From contig CAJFQF010000002.1 in NCBI GenBank assembly GCA_904418995.1, positions 1 to 64,000 on the forward strand: DNA of 64,000 nt. The letters run 5' to 3'. Positions 44,167 through 53,130 of the stretch are shown here, piece after piece. Made by a program: the position numbers and the translations under genes. Every line of letters starts with the position of its first letter. Position 1 is the stretch's first letter. The DNA comes from Heritagella_A intestinalis (GTDB lineage Bacteria > Bacillota > Clostridia > Oscillospirales > Acutalibacteraceae). The notes beneath the pieces are model-generated. The model saw only the letters and a program-made list of their open reading frames with translations. It was not told where the DNA came from and made no database searches.

Positions 44167-44315
44167 AAGGGTCAGCACTCCTTTCTGCGGTTTCAGAACC
44201 TTTCTTTCTTCATTTCTATGCGGCCGTTGTGTTTTGTTTTCCTCTATGGTACAATAAGAAAAAAGCCGCTTTCGGGATTTTCCCCAAAAGCGGCCCGGAA
44301 AGGCAGAGAGGTTCC

Positions 44316-44849
44316 ATGAATATTTGGCATGACATTTCCCCGAAGCGGATTCACCCGGAGGACTTCTACGCGGTCATTGAGATTACCCGGGGCGGAAAAG
44401 TAAAATACGAGCTGGACAAGGAAACTGGCCTGCTGATGATGGACCGTATCCTTTATACCTCTACCCATTATCCCGCCAACTACGGTTTTATTCCCCGGAC
44501 CTACGCCCAGGACGGGGACCCTCTGGATGTGCTGGTGCTGTGCTCTGAGAAGATTGAGCCCCTATCCCTGGTGCGCTGTTACCCCATCGGGGTGATCATC
44601 ATGGAAGACGGCGGCGAGAAAGACGAAAAAATCATCGCCATTCCCTTTAACGACCCCACCTACAATACCTACCGGGATATCCGGGAGCTGCCCACCCATA
44701 TTTTTGCGGAAATGAGCCACTTTTTCTCCGTGTATAAGCAGTTGGAAACCGGGAAGAAAACAGAAATTGATGATGTGCGGGACCGGGATTCCGCTTTGGA
44801 GATTATCAAAAGCTGTATGGACCGGTATTTGGACGATTTCTGCCGGTAA
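44316..44849 (+). CDS. ppa: Inorganic pyrophosphatase
   Basis: Hydrolyses PPi to phosphate. Family I (soluble hexameric) type, 177 residues. Seen: EITRGGKVKYELDKETG, YPANYGFIPRTYAQDGDPLDVLV with the metal-binding acidic cluster, and GEKDEKIIAIP. It ends at a terminator; divergent from the YlmC-like gene. Confidence 0.95.
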   Translation: MNIWHDISPKRIHPEDFYAVIEITRGGKVKYELDKETGLLMMDRILYTSTHYPANYGFIPRTYAQDGDPLDVLVLCSEKIEPLSLVRCYPIGVIIMEDGGEKDEKIIAIPFNDPTYNTYRDIRELPTHIFAEMSHFFSVYKQLETGKKTEIDDVRDRDSALEIIKSCMDRYLDDFCR

Positions 44850-44863
44850 ACTTTTTATCCAAG

Positions 44864-44902
44864 AAGGGCCTTGGGAAAATTTGTCTCCCAGGCCCTTTTT
44901 TC
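44864..44902 (+). terminator. Terminator after ppa
   Basis: AAGGGCCTTGGG and CCCAGGCCCTT pair, followed by a T-run; sigG ends just downstream on the other strand. Confidence 0.8.
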
Positions 44903-44916
44903 GGCCCTGTGGGGCG

Positions 44917-45699
44917 CTATAGGTCTTTTTTTATTTTCTCCAAGGCGCCCTTTTCCAGCCGGGAAACCTGGGCTTGGCTGATGCCGATTTCCGCCGCCAC
45001 TTCCATCTGGGTTTTGCCCTGGAAAAACCGCAGGGAGAGGATGCGTTTTTCCCGCTGGTTCAAATCGTTGACCGCCTGCTTCAGGGCAATTTCGTCCAGC
45101 CAGTTCCGGTCATCGTTTTTGTCTCCCACCTGGTCCATGACGTAGATGGTGTCGCCGCCGTCGGAGAACACCGGTTCATAGAGGGAGAGGGGCTCCACAA
45201 TGGCCTCCAGGGCCAGCACCACATTTTCCCGCTTGACCCCAATGGCCTGGGCAATCTCTTCCACGCTAGGCTCGGCTCCCTTTTCGGCGGTCATTTTTTC
45301 CCGGGCCTGCATGGCTTTATAGGCGATGTCCCGCATGGAGCGGCTCACCCGGATGGTGTTGTTGTCCCGGAGATAGCGGCGGATTTCCCCGATAATCATG
45401 GGCACGCCATAGGTAGAGAACCGCACTCCCTGCTCCACATCGAAGTGGTCGATGGCCTTCATCAGCCCGATGCATCCCACCTGGAACAGGTCGTCCAGGT
45501 TTTCTCCCCGGTTGGTAAAGCGCTGGATAACGCTGAGCACCAAGCGCAGGTTTCCGCTGATGAGTTCTTCCCGGGCGCGGCGGGCCTCCTCCGGGGTGCC
45601 ATCCCGCATGGTCCGGAGAAGCTCCAGCTTTTCTTTCTCGGTGAGGACCTTCAGCTTGGAGGTGTTGACGCCGCAAATTTCGACTTTATTATACTGCAT
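44917..45699 (-). CDS. sigG: RNA polymerase sporulation sigma factor SigG
   Basis: Late forespore sigma factor. 260 residues. MQYNKVEICGVNTSKLKVLT is the highly conserved SigG start. Region 2 (NLDDLFQVGCIGLMKAIDHFD), region 3 and region 4 helix-turn-helix (TQMEVAAEIGISQAQVSRLE) are all present. In Clostridium and Bacillus, spoIIGA-sigE precede sigG; here the neighbours are ppa and a divergent cca gene, so that cluster is split. It shows the organism should be able to form spores. Confidence 0.96.
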   Translation of the reverse strand: MQYNKVEICGVNTSKLKVLTEKEKLELLRTMRDGTPEEARRAREELISGNLRLVLSVIQRFTNRGENLDDLFQVGCIGLMKAIDHFDVEQGVRFSTYGVPMIIGEIRRYLRDNNTIRVSRSMRDIAYKAMQAREKMTAEKGAEPSVEEIAQAIGVKRENVVLALEAIVEPLSLYEPVFSDGGDTIYVMDQVGDKNDDRNWLDEIALKQAVNDLNQREKRILSLRFFQGKTQMEVAAEIGISQAQVSRLEKGALEKIKKDL

Positions 45700-45813
45700 A
45701 TTTTTCACCGGCCCTTTCACTGTGCTACTGTTGTGCGTTTTTTTCATGTTCTGCAGTTTCAGTATGGCCGGATTTTCAAGACTTCATACAACATGGGAAA
45801 AGGAGTGAGAAAA

Positions 45814-47157
45814 ATGTTTCAGATTGCGATTCCCCAGCCGGTAGAGGAAATCCTCTCGGCCCTGGAAGCGGCCGGATTCCCCGCAGTGGTGGTAGGGGGC
45901 TGCGTTCGGGACAGCCTGCTGGGAAAAACGCCCCATGACTGGGACGTGGCCACCGCCGCCCGGCCGGAAGAAATGAAGCAGGCCCTTTCCCAATTCCGTT
46001 TGGCGGAGACCGGCATCCGTCACGGGACCCTCACCGTGCGCAACCAAGGGGAGGCAGTGGAAACCACTACGTTCCGCCAGGACGGCAGCTACGGCGACAG
46101 CCGCCACCCGGACACCGTCACCTTTACCCGGAGCCTGGAAACTGACCTTTCCCGGCGGGATTTCACCGTCAACGCCATGGCCTACTCCCCGAAAAGAGGG
46201 CTGGTGGACTTGTTTGGCGGCCAGGAGGACTTGCAGGCCAAGGTGCTGCGCTGTGTGGGGGACCCGGAACAGCGCTTTACCGAGGACGCCCTGCGGATTG
46301 TCCGGGCCATGCGGTTTTCGGCGGTGCTGGATTTTTCCATCGAGCCGGCCACCGGTGAGGCAATTTTGGCCCAAAAGGAGCGGCTGCGGTATTTGGCCCG
46401 GGAGCGCATTGCCGATGAACTGAAAAAGCTCCTCTGCGCCCCGGGAGCGGCCCGGATTCTAGGGGCGTTTGCCCCGGCGGTGTGGGAGATGATTCCCGAG
46501 CTGGAACCCTGTTTTGGACAGCAGCAGTACAACCCCCACCACTTCGGCACGGTATGGGAGCACACCCTGGCGGCATTGGAGCACGCGGAGCCCATTTTGC
46601 CGGTGCGTCTGGCGGTGCTGCTTCACGATATTGGCAAGCCGGCCTGCTTTTCCCGGGAGGAAAACGGGGTAGGGCACTTTTACGGCCACGCCGCCAAAAG
46701 CACCGAGATAGCCGATGCGGTTTGCCGGAGCCTGCGGCTGGACAATGCCCTGCGAGAGCGGGTGATGCTTCTGGTGCGGTATCACGACGGCCCCATGATT
46801 GGCAATGAAAAGCTCATCCGCCGGCGGCTGCGGCAGTTAGGGGAGGAGGCCTTCTTCCAGCTCCTGGCCGTGCAGACGGCGGACACCTTGGGCCAGGCGG
46901 AGCCTTATCGCTCTCAGCGGCTGCCCCAGCTGGCCCAGGTGGGGGAGCTGGCCCGGCAGATTTTAGCGGAACGCCCCTGCCTGACTATGGACGCCCTGGC
47001 CATTTCCGGCCGGGACTTAATCGCCGCCGGCATGAACCCCGGCCCGGAGATGGGGCGGGTGCTCCGCCGGCTTTTGGAAGCGGTGTCCGAAGGGGAGCTC
47101 GACAATACCTCGGCTGTTTTGCTAAATTACGCACAACAAATTCGTGAGAAAATCTAA
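45814..47157 (+). CDS. cca: CCA-adding tRNA nucleotidyltransferase
   Basis: Builds or repairs the 3' CCA of tRNAs. 447 residues. Seen: VVVGGCVRDSLLGKTPHDWD (~25-44) with the catalytic DxD (Asp42, Asp44), RRDFTVNAM, the neck RIVRAMRFSA, and an HD domain (LLHDIGKP near 270, YHD). The HD domain is as in CCA enzymes with phosphohydrolase parts. AAAAGGAG precedes ATG 45814. Confidence 0.94.
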   Translation: MFQIAIPQPVEEILSALEAAGFPAVVVGGCVRDSLLGKTPHDWDVATAARPEEMKQALSQFRLAETGIRHGTLTVRNQGEAVETTTFRQDGSYGDSRHPDTVTFTRSLETDLSRRDFTVNAMAYSPKRGLVDLFGGQEDLQAKVLRCVGDPEQRFTEDALRIVRAMRFSAVLDFSIEPATGEAILAQKERLRYLARERIADELKKLLCAPGAARILGAFAPAVWEMIPELEPCFGQQQYNPHHFGTVWEHTLAALEHAEPILPVRLAVLLHDIGKPACFSREENGVGHFYGHAAKSTEIADAVCRSLRLDNALRERVMLLVRYHDGPMIGNEKLIRRRLRQLGEEAFFQLLAVQTADTLGQAEPYRSQRLPQLAQVGELARQILAERPCLTMDALAISGRDLIAAGMNPGPEMGRVLRRLLEAVSEGELDNTSAVLLNYAQQIREKI

Positions 47158-47173
47158 TCTTTTGTTTATGATG

Positions 47174-47201
47174 TTGCTTTTCTCTCGAATTATGGTATAA
47201 T
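47174..47201 (+). promoter_or_regulatory. Promoter of the GH13 gene
   Basis: TTGCTT at 47174-47179 and TATAAT at 47196-47201, spacer 16 bp. The ~110-nt leader to ATG 47318 has nested GC-rich inverted repeats (GGCCGAAGC with GCTCGGCC). Confidence 0.6.
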
Positions 47202-47317
47202 AGGAAAGGTCGCTTCTGGCGACGGCCGAAGCTGCTCCGCTGCTCGGCCCTGTAAAATACCATGGCGCTGCGGCGGCGCAAACTGCATGGCTGCGGCAGA
47301 AGGGAGTAGGAGTTACT

Positions 47318-48625
47318 ATGTGGGCATACGAATCTGTGTTTTATCAAATCTATCCGCTGGGGTTCTGTGGGGCCCCGCTTTCCAATGATGGGGTGCAGGC
47401 ACCCCGTATCCGCAAGGTGGAGGAGTGGATTCCTCACCTGCAAGCCCTGCACATTGGGGCCATTTATTTTTCCCCCATATTCGAGTCGGACAACCACGGC
47501 TATGACACCCGGGATTTCACCAAAATTGATTGCCGCTTGGGCAGCAACGAGGATTTCAAGGCCGTTTGTCAGGCACTGCACAAGGCCGGCATCCGGGTAG
47601 TGCTGGACGGCGTTTTCAACCATGTGGGCCGGGGCTTCTGGGCTTTCCAGGATGTCCTGCGCAACCGGGAGGGTTCCCCCTATAAGGACTGGTTCTGCAT
47701 CAATTTCGGCGGCAACAACGGCTACAACGACGGCCTCTGGTATGAGGGCTGGGAGGGCCACTTTGAGCTGGTGAAGCTGAACCTGCGGAACCCGGAAGTG
47801 GTGGAATATCTTCTGCATTGCATCCGGGGCTGGGTAGAGGAGTTCGATATTGACGGCCTGCGTCTGGATGTGGCCTACAGCCTGGACTTGGACTTTCTGC
47901 GCCGGCTGCGGAGCTTCTGCGACAGCCTGAAGCCGGAGTTTTTCCTCCTGGGGGAGATGCTCCACGGGGACTATAACCAGCGCATGAACGACCAGATGCT
48001 CCATAGCGTCACCAACTATGAGTGCTATAAGGGCCTGTATTCCAGCTTTAATTCCATGAATCTGTTTGAAATCGGATTTTCTCTGAACCGGCAGTTCGGC
48101 CCGGAAAACTGGACCCTGTATAAGGGCAAGCACCTGCTGAATTTCGTGGATAATCACGATGTTACCCGGGTAGCCAGCATTCTCACCGAGCCCCGGCATC
48201 TGAAGCCCATCTACGGCCTGCTCTTTGGAATGCCCGGCATTCCCTGTGTCTATTATGGCAGCGAGTGGGGCGCCCAGGGGAAAAAGCAGGACGGCGACCC
48301 GGCTCTGCGTCCCTGCTTTGAGAAGCCCGAAGAGAATGACCTGACCCAGTGGATTGCCGCTTGCGCCAAGGCGTTTTCCGGTAGTAAAGCCCTGCAATAT
48401 GGAAGCTATAAAACCGTGATGCAGCAGAATCATCAGCTCATTTTTGAGCGGAAGTATGAGGACCAGCGGGTGCTGGTGGCTATCAACGCATCGGCGGAGC
48501 CTTATCATGCCCACTTTGACGCCCAGGCGGGCCGTGCCCGGGATTTGATTACCGGGGAAGTCCACGATTTTGGCGGCGGCAGCGAGCTGCCCCCCTTCTT
48601 CGCCGCCTTCCGGGAGATCTTTTAA
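47318..48625 (+). CDS. Alpha-amylase family (GH13) glycoside hydrolase
   Basis: Acts on alpha-glucans or maltodextrins. 435 residues. Catalytic set is complete: DGVFNH (~97-102), nucleophile Asp184 in GLRLDVAY, acid/base Glu213 in LLGEML, and FVDNHD (Asp281). No signal peptide, so it is cytoplasmic, working perhaps on imported oligosaccharides or glycogen. It starts right at the catalytic barrel, without an N-terminal beta domain. Exact specificity cannot be read. Confidence 0.88.
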   Translation: MWAYESVFYQIYPLGFCGAPLSNDGVQAPRIRKVEEWIPHLQALHIGAIYFSPIFESDNHGYDTRDFTKIDCRLGSNEDFKAVCQALHKAGIRVVLDGVFNHVGRGFWAFQDVLRNREGSPYKDWFCINFGGNNGYNDGLWYEGWEGHFELVKLNLRNPEVVEYLLHCIRGWVEEFDIDGLRLDVAYSLDLDFLRRLRSFCDSLKPEFFLLGEMLHGDYNQRMNDQMLHSVTNYECYKGLYSSFNSMNLFEIGFSLNRQFGPENWTLYKGKHLLNFVDNHDVTRVASILTEPRHLKPIYGLLFGMPGIPCVYYGSEWGAQGKKQDGDPALRPCFEKPEENDLTQWIAACAKAFSGSKALQYGSYKTVMQQNHQLIFERKYEDQRVLVAINASAEPYHAHFDAQAGRARDLITGEVHDFGGGSELPPFFAAFREIF

Positions 48626-48628
48626 CCC

Positions 48629-48952
48629 ATGGAAGAGGGATTTCTCCGGCGGGTGTATGATATTACCGCCCGGATCCCCCGGGGGAAAGTGAGCACCTAT
48701 GGACAGATCGCCTTTCTGGCGGGCAGTCCTCGTGCCGCCCGGATTGTGGGGGCCGCCATGTACCGGGCGCCGGCAGGGCTTCCCTGCCACCGGGTGCTGT
48801 ACCGGGATGGCTCCCTGTGCCCGGGAGAGATTTTCGGCGGGCCGGGCCGCCAGCGGGAAATGCTGGAAGGAGAAGGGGTGCCCTTCCTGCCGGATGGCCG
48901 GGCGGATTTAAAACAGTGCCTGTGGCATCCGGGGGATTTATCGAAAGAATAA
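48629..48952 (+). CDS. MGMT family protein (O6-alkylguanine repair-like)
   Basis: 107 residues, the C-terminal DNA-binding domain only. Seen: ARIPRGKVSTYGQIAFLAG (helix-turn-helix) and LPCHRV, with Cys53 in place as alkyl acceptor. The tryptophan of alkyltransferase-like proteins is not there, so it may be active. It starts 3 nt after the GH13 stop, probably a co-transcribed gene. Confidence 0.88.
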   Translation: MEEGFLRRVYDITARIPRGKVSTYGQIAFLAGSPRAARIVGAAMYRAPAGLPCHRVLYRDGSLCPGEIFGGPGRQREMLEGEGVPFLPDGRADLKQCLWHPGDLSKE

Positions 48953-49029
48953 CAGCGTGCAGCTGTTTCTAAAAATTAAAACAGGATGAATAAGCGGCCG
49001 CTTGAGCGGCTGTGGGAAGGATGATACCA

Positions 49030-49482
49030 ATGTTTAATTCTACAAGCCAATTTACCAAACTTTTAGATGAGAAGAACCTGCGTTATCGCGTTTTAGAAGC
49101 GGAAGGCCCTAACGCGCCGGACGACCGGGTACTCATGAAATTCCAGGGGCACTACGCCTCCATGGAAACCTGCGTTTTCTTTCCGGAAAAGGTACAGCTG
49201 GCTGGTGTACGGATTTTCCGGGTGGCTCAGGTGCCGGTGGAAAAACGGGAAGAGGTTCTGCGCCTGCTCAACCAGTGGAACCGCCGGTTTGTTTTGGCCA
49301 AGTTTTACCTGGATCCCAGCAGCGGCTTTGTGGAGATCGCGGTGGACGTCCTCTATCAGGAGGACAATGGGGCGCAGCTTTGCTTTGAGGCTTTGAACCG
49401 GGCTGTAAGTACCTGTGACATGGTGTTTCCCACACTGCTGGAAGCGATGGGAGATTTCCAAGCGAAACCAGAAAATTCCTAA
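49030..49482 (+). CDS. YbjN-domain-like protein 1
   Basis: 150 residues. ATG 49030 is chosen; GGGAAGG at 49014-49020 is 9 nt away. Alpha/beta layout like the YbjN / type III chaperone fold: FTKLLDEKNLRYRVLE, VFFPEKVQ, LLNQWNRRFVLAKFYLD. It is paralogous to the next gene (NRRFVLAKFYLD against NKYRFAKFCLD). Proteins of this fold are small chaperone-like factors; the role is unknown. Confidence 0.7.
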   Translation: MFNSTSQFTKLLDEKNLRYRVLEAEGPNAPDDRVLMKFQGHYASMETCVFFPEKVQLAGVRIFRVAQVPVEKREEVLRLLNQWNRRFVLAKFYLDPSSGFVEIAVDVLYQEDNGAQLCFEALNRAVSTCDMVFPTLLEAMGDFQAKPENS

Positions 49483-49513
49483 AAATAAACCGTTTAAAGA
49501 TTGCGGGTTTTTG

Positions 49514-49542
49514 TTGACTTTGAACGAGAAATTGTGTAATAT
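49514..49542 (+). promoter_or_regulatory. Promoter of the second YbjN-like gene
   Basis: TTGACT at 49514-49519 and TAATAT at 49537-49542 with a 17-bp spacer. Confidence 0.65.
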
Positions 49543-49599
49543 AAGAAGGTAGAAACCAAAAATTTGGCTGCAGAAGGCGGTCAAAAAGGAGGATGGAAT

Positions 49600-50031
49600 A
49601 TGTTTTACGCAACCCAGGAGTTCGTCAACCATTTGAAGAAGGAAGAGCTGAAGTACACTCTTCATGAAGCGGAAGACCCGGAGTCCGGGAAAGACCGTGT
49701 GATCGTGAAGTTCGGCGGCGAGAACATCAGCGATATTGTCATTCAGTTCTTCTTCTCCGATGACAGTGAGGATGCAGGCGTCCGCATTTTTGACATTGTC
49801 AAGGTGCCGGAAATGAAATCCAATAAGATGATCAAGGTTATTAACGACTTGAACAATAAGTACCGCTTCGCTAAGTTCTGCCTGGATACGAAGGATGACA
49901 CCATCCAGCTGGAGATCGACCTGATTTTCCGGCAGCACGATATCGGGGCAATCTGCACGGAGGCTATGCTGCGTGCCCTGCGCATCTGCGATGATTCCTA
50001 TCCGGAGCTGATGAAGGAGCTGTGGGCCTGA
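49600..50031 (+). CDS. YbjN-domain-like protein 2
   Basis: 143 residues with AAAAAGGAGG before ATG 49600. Same fold and order as its neighbour: FVNHLKKEELKYTLHE, VIQFFFSDDSEDAGVRIF, NDLNNKYRFAKFCLD, LEIDLIFRQHDIGAIC. It has its own promoter, so the two paralogues may be expressed at different times. Confidence 0.72.
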   Translation: MFYATQEFVNHLKKEELKYTLHEAEDPESGKDRVIVKFGGENISDIVIQFFFSDDSEDAGVRIFDIVKVPEMKSNKMIKVINDLNNKYRFAKFCLDTKDDTIQLEIDLIFRQHDIGAICTEAMLRALRICDDSYPELMKELWA

Positions 50032-50170
50032 GAAACTGGGCTTAGGCAGGAGAGGAATAGGGAGAAAGAACGGGTTCTTTTGTAATCGTTCATAATTTGG
50101 CTAAGAAACCTTTTTGAAATATTCGCAGCTTTGAGACAAAAGGGTCATATTTCTAAGGTATACTAAAGCC

Positions 50171-50284
50171 ATGGAAACGAGTACAAGAGCCTGTCCCAAC
50201 AGGCGATTTCATAAAACCCTTCTTTTTCATGATTCCTTCTCAAGATCAAAAGGCCGGACTTCGCGTCCGGCTTTTTGATTTTTA
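50171..50284 (+). ncRNA. Small RNA, diverged fourth copy
   Basis: TATACT at 50159-50164 would give a start near 50171. It keeps the GAGTACAAG motif, a GCCTGTCCCAACAGGC hairpin, and the tail CATAAAACCCTTCTTTTTC then GATTCCTTCTC, nearly identical to copy 1. It ends with the terminator GCCGGAC/GTCCGGC plus T-run. The GGACGGAATACC hairpin is missing. It lies between the second YbjN-like gene and the PH-domain gene. Confidence 0.7.
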
Positions 50285-50347
50285 GGGAGGGTTCCCGCTG
50301 AAAGGGGCTCGGCCTTCCACGATACATACCATCCAGGAGGAAAGACT

Positions 50348-50734
50348 ATGCCAGAAATGATTTGGCAGGACCGGAAGCGGATTCTGGGAATGCCCATTAC
50401 CTTTACCAAATATTCCATGTCGGAGGACCGGCTGTTTATTAAGAAAGGCTTTTTAAACCTCTCCACCGATGAACTGCTCCTCTACCGGGTGCGCGACATC
50501 AGCTTAAAGCGGTCTTTGGGCCAGCGAATCTTCGGGGTGGGGAGCGTTGTTGTGTATTCTTCCGATCAAACGACCCCCTCTTTGGAATTGAAGAACATCA
50601 AAAACAGCGAAGAAGTTAAAGAGCTCCTTCATCAGCAGGTAGAAGAGATGAAGCTTCAGAGAAGGGTGCGCATTGGGGAATTGATGGACGGAGACCCGGG
50701 GGACGAGGACTTTGACGATGGAGAAGTGCTCTGA
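50348..50734 (+). CDS. PH domain-containing protein (YdbS/bPH_2-like)
   Basis: 128 residues with AGGAGGAAAG before ATG 50348. A single bacterial PH domain (ITFTKYSMSEDRLFIKKGF, DELLLYRVRDISLKRSLGQRIFG), then a basic-acidic helix and a very acidic tail (GDPGDEDFDDGE). No membrane helix, unlike most YdbS proteins. The role is unknown. Confidence 0.78.
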   Translation: MPEMIWQDRKRILGMPITFTKYSMSEDRLFIKKGFLNLSTDELLLYRVRDISLKRSLGQRIFGVGSVVVYSSDQTTPSLELKNIKNSEEVKELLHQQVEEMKLQRRVRIGELMDGDPGDEDFDDGEVL

Positions 50735-50836
50735 TTTTTGATTTTTTCGAGAGTATCCGGAAGCAAAAAGTGCCGGCAGGCATAGGCCGTTACGGCCTGG
50801 AACCTGCCGGCGCTCTTTGTGGATGAGGCCCTTTTC

Positions 50837-51037
50837 TCAGTGAGCGGAATAGCCCATGAGGTTTTCGGCAAACTGGCGCAGCTCTGCTTCGGTGCGCAGG
50901 TTTACCCCGCTTTGATGGATGCCTTCCTGGATATAGGGGGGCAGCGAAGCGAAATATTGGCGCATACGCTCCTGCTGGGCTGCTGCGGACTCGTAAGTCC
51001 CAGAGGACTGGGGGAAAGATCGGTTCATTTCCGGCAT
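50837..51037 (-). CDS. Small hypothetical protein
   Basis: 66 residues from ATG 51037, with GGAGGTG ~7 nt upstream. Gln/Ala-rich with the segment YFASLPPYIQEGIHQSGV followed by TEAELRQFAENLM; this looks like a conserved small helical protein of Clostridia (short three-helix type), but I cannot name it. Divergent from the response regulator gene 84 nt away. Confidence 0.65.
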   Translation of the reverse strand: MPEMNRSFPQSSGTYESAAAQQERMRQYFASLPPYIQEGIHQSGVNLRTEAELRQFAENLMGYSAH

Positions 51038-51120
51038 TTGATTCACCTCCGGCTTTATTCTTTGCTGGAAACCGGTTTCCTATACCGGATATTTTGAAAA
51101 ACAGAGAGGAGAAAGACTTT

Positions 51121-51792
51121 ATGTACCGGATCTTTATTGTGGAGGACGACCGGGGAATTGCCCAGGCCATCCAGGAGCAGGCGGAAATGTGGGGCCTCCA
51201 GGCCAAATGCGCCGGGGATTTCCGGAATGTGCTGGCGGAGTTTGCCGGTTACGACCCGCACCTGGTGCTGCTGGACATCTCCCTGCCCTTTTATAACGGG
51301 TACCATTGGTGCAGTGAGATCCGGCAGGTCTCCAAGGTGCCTATTATCTTTATTTCCTCCGCGTCGGACAATATGAATATTGTCATGGCCATGAACATGG
51401 GGGCGGATGACTTTATCGCCAAGCCCTTTGACCAGAGTGTCCTCATTGCCAAAATCCAGGCTTTACTGCGCCGCACCTATGATTTCGCCGCCGCCGTGCC
51501 GGTGCTGGAACACCGGGGCGCTCTGCTGAATACCGGGGATAATACCCTTACCTATGAAGGGGAGCAGGTTTCCCTGACCAAAAATGAATACCGCATTTTG
51601 CTGGCCCTCATGGAAAATAAGGGCAAAGTGGTCAGCCGGGAACGTCTCATGGAGCGCCTGTGGGAAACCGACAGCTTTGTGGACGACAATACCCTGACCG
51701 TCAATGTCAACCGCCTGCGGAAAAAACTGGACGCCGTGGGCCTGCAGGATTTTATCACTACCAAGTTCCGGGTGGGATATATTATTGCTTGA
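51121..51792 (+). CDS. Response regulator, OmpR/PhoB type (BceR-like)
   Basis: 223 residues. Receiver domain with VEDD and phospho-acceptor Asp52 (LVLLDISLP), Ser/Thr and Lys of the site (ISSA, AKPF), and a winged helix (LTKNEYRILLALMENKGKVVSRERLMERLW). It is followed 25 nt later by a BceS-type kinase. This pair normally controls a peptide-antibiotic ABC transporter. Confidence 0.9.
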   Translation: MYRIFIVEDDRGIAQAIQEQAEMWGLQAKCAGDFRNVLAEFAGYDPHLVLLDISLPFYNGYHWCSEIRQVSKVPIIFISSASDNMNIVMAMNMGADDFIAKPFDQSVLIAKIQALLRRTYDFAAAVPVLEHRGALLNTGDNTLTYEGEQVSLTKNEYRILLALMENKGKVVSRERLMERLWETDSFVDDNTLTVNVNRLRKKLDAVGLQDFITTKFRVGYIIA

Positions 51793-51817
51793 GAAAATCA
51801 GGAAAGGAGGAAACGGT

Positions 51818-52813
51818 ATGGCGCCATTTTTGAAAGCCTATTGGAAACAGTGCAGGAAGGGCTTGGGGATTTTCCTGCTTTTTAGCCTGATTTTCCTCGG
51901 CGTCTTTCTGCTGTATGGGATTTCCATAGAGGCAGTGTTGTATCCGGCGATTCTTTGCGGCCTGTTGGGGCTGATATTTTTGGCGCTGGATATGCATCGT
52001 GCCTGGCGTACTTACCGGCAGCTGGAAATTTTAAAGACGCTGCCAGCTCCCCTGATGGAACCCTTTCCGGAGCCGGATACCATGGAATCCGAGGAGTATC
52101 AGGAGATCGTCCAGACTTTGCGGGAGGGGCAGAAGCAGCTGGAAAGCGGCATGGCCCTGCGCTATGAGGAGATGGTGGAGTATTACACGATCTGGGCCCA
52201 TCAGATCAAAACCCCCATTGCCTCTATGCGGCTGACCCTGCAAAACGAGGACTCCGAGCTTTCCCGGCGGCTTTCGGAGGACTTGTTGCGCATTGAGCAG
52301 TATGTGGAGATGGTGCTGTGCTATCTGCGGCTGGATTCCAGTTCCACGGACTATGTGTTCCAGGAATACGATTTGGACAGCATTGTCAAGCAAGCCGTGC
52401 GGAAATTTGCCGGGCAGTTTATCCGACGCAAAATCCGCCTGGACTACCAACCCCTGCATACCCGGGTGGTGACAGACGAGAAATGGCTTCTTTTTGTCGT
52501 GGAGCAGGTGCTCTCCAACGCTCTGAAATACACCCCGGCCGCAGGTACGGTGACCATTGATTTGGAGGAACCGAAAACCCTTTGCATTCGGGACACGGGC
52601 ATAGGGATTGCGCCGGAGGATCTCCCACGGGTATTCGAAAAGGGATATACCGGCTATAACGGCCGGAATGATAAGAAGGCCAGCGGCATCGGATTGTATC
52701 TGTGCCGGCGGATTTGTAAGAACCTGAACCATGTTATTTCTGTGGATTCCTCCCTGGACAGCGGAACCGTGGTGCGTATCCGTTTGGAGCAGGTGAAGTT
52801 AGGCAAAGAATAG
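51818..52813 (+). CDS. Sensor histidine kinase, BceS-like (intramembrane-sensing)
   Basis: 331 residues, AAAGGAGG before ATG 51818. Two membrane helices (~17-34, ~37-58) with almost no extracellular loop, then a HisKA-like box with His128 (IWAHQIKTPIASM) and an ATPase domain with VLSNALKYTP, DTGIGIAPEDLP and GIGLYLCRRI. BceS kinases sense bacitracin-like stress through an attached BceAB transporter. No bceAB genes follow; phage DNA begins right after. Confidence 0.92.
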   Translation: MAPFLKAYWKQCRKGLGIFLLFSLIFLGVFLLYGISIEAVLYPAILCGLLGLIFLALDMHRAWRTYRQLEILKTLPAPLMEPFPEPDTMESEEYQEIVQTLREGQKQLESGMALRYEEMVEYYTIWAHQIKTPIASMRLTLQNEDSELSRRLSEDLLRIEQYVEMVLCYLRLDSSSTDYVFQEYDLDSIVKQAVRKFAGQFIRRKIRLDYQPLHTRVVTDEKWLLFVVEQVLSNALKYTPAAGTVTIDLEEPKTLCIRDTGIGIAPEDLPRVFEKGYTGYNGRNDKKASGIGLYLCRRICKNLNHVISVDSSLDSGTVVRIRLEQVKLGKE

Positions 52814-52899
52814 GCGCCGTCACGGGAATATGTGGATTCCAACAGGCCTTGCCTATACTTATTTCAACCTGTGACAAAAGCGTAAGTTATGTAAAATTT

Positions 52900-53030
52900 C
52901 TAATTACTTAATAAAAATCGGCTATTTAAAGCCATTTTTTCAAATTGATTCTATTTTATTACACCACTACTACACCATTTGCGAATCAATACACTACACC
53001 CATACATAAAAATAATCAGTCAATTTGAGG
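52900..53030. other. Prophage/host junction with repeated ACTACACC motif
   Basis: The A/T-rich stretch 52814-53130 carries no gene. ACTACACC occurs at 52969-52976 and 52993-53000, with ACACCACTA nearby at 52961. Such short repeats near a prophage end often are arm sites for a tyrosine integrase. The core attachment sequence could not be defined because the other end is not here. Confidence 0.4.
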
Positions 53031-53130
53031 AAAGTACCGTTGATATATGTTACGAGATAGAGTACAATAAAAATAAGCTATCGACAGCAATAAGGCTATT
53101 TTGCAAACCAATGAAGGGTGTGATAAAGCA

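Noticed and set aside
46985..48790. 601-codon open frame on the minus strand
   Set aside because: Antisense of cca and the GH13 gene, both with complete catalytic motifs on the plus strand.
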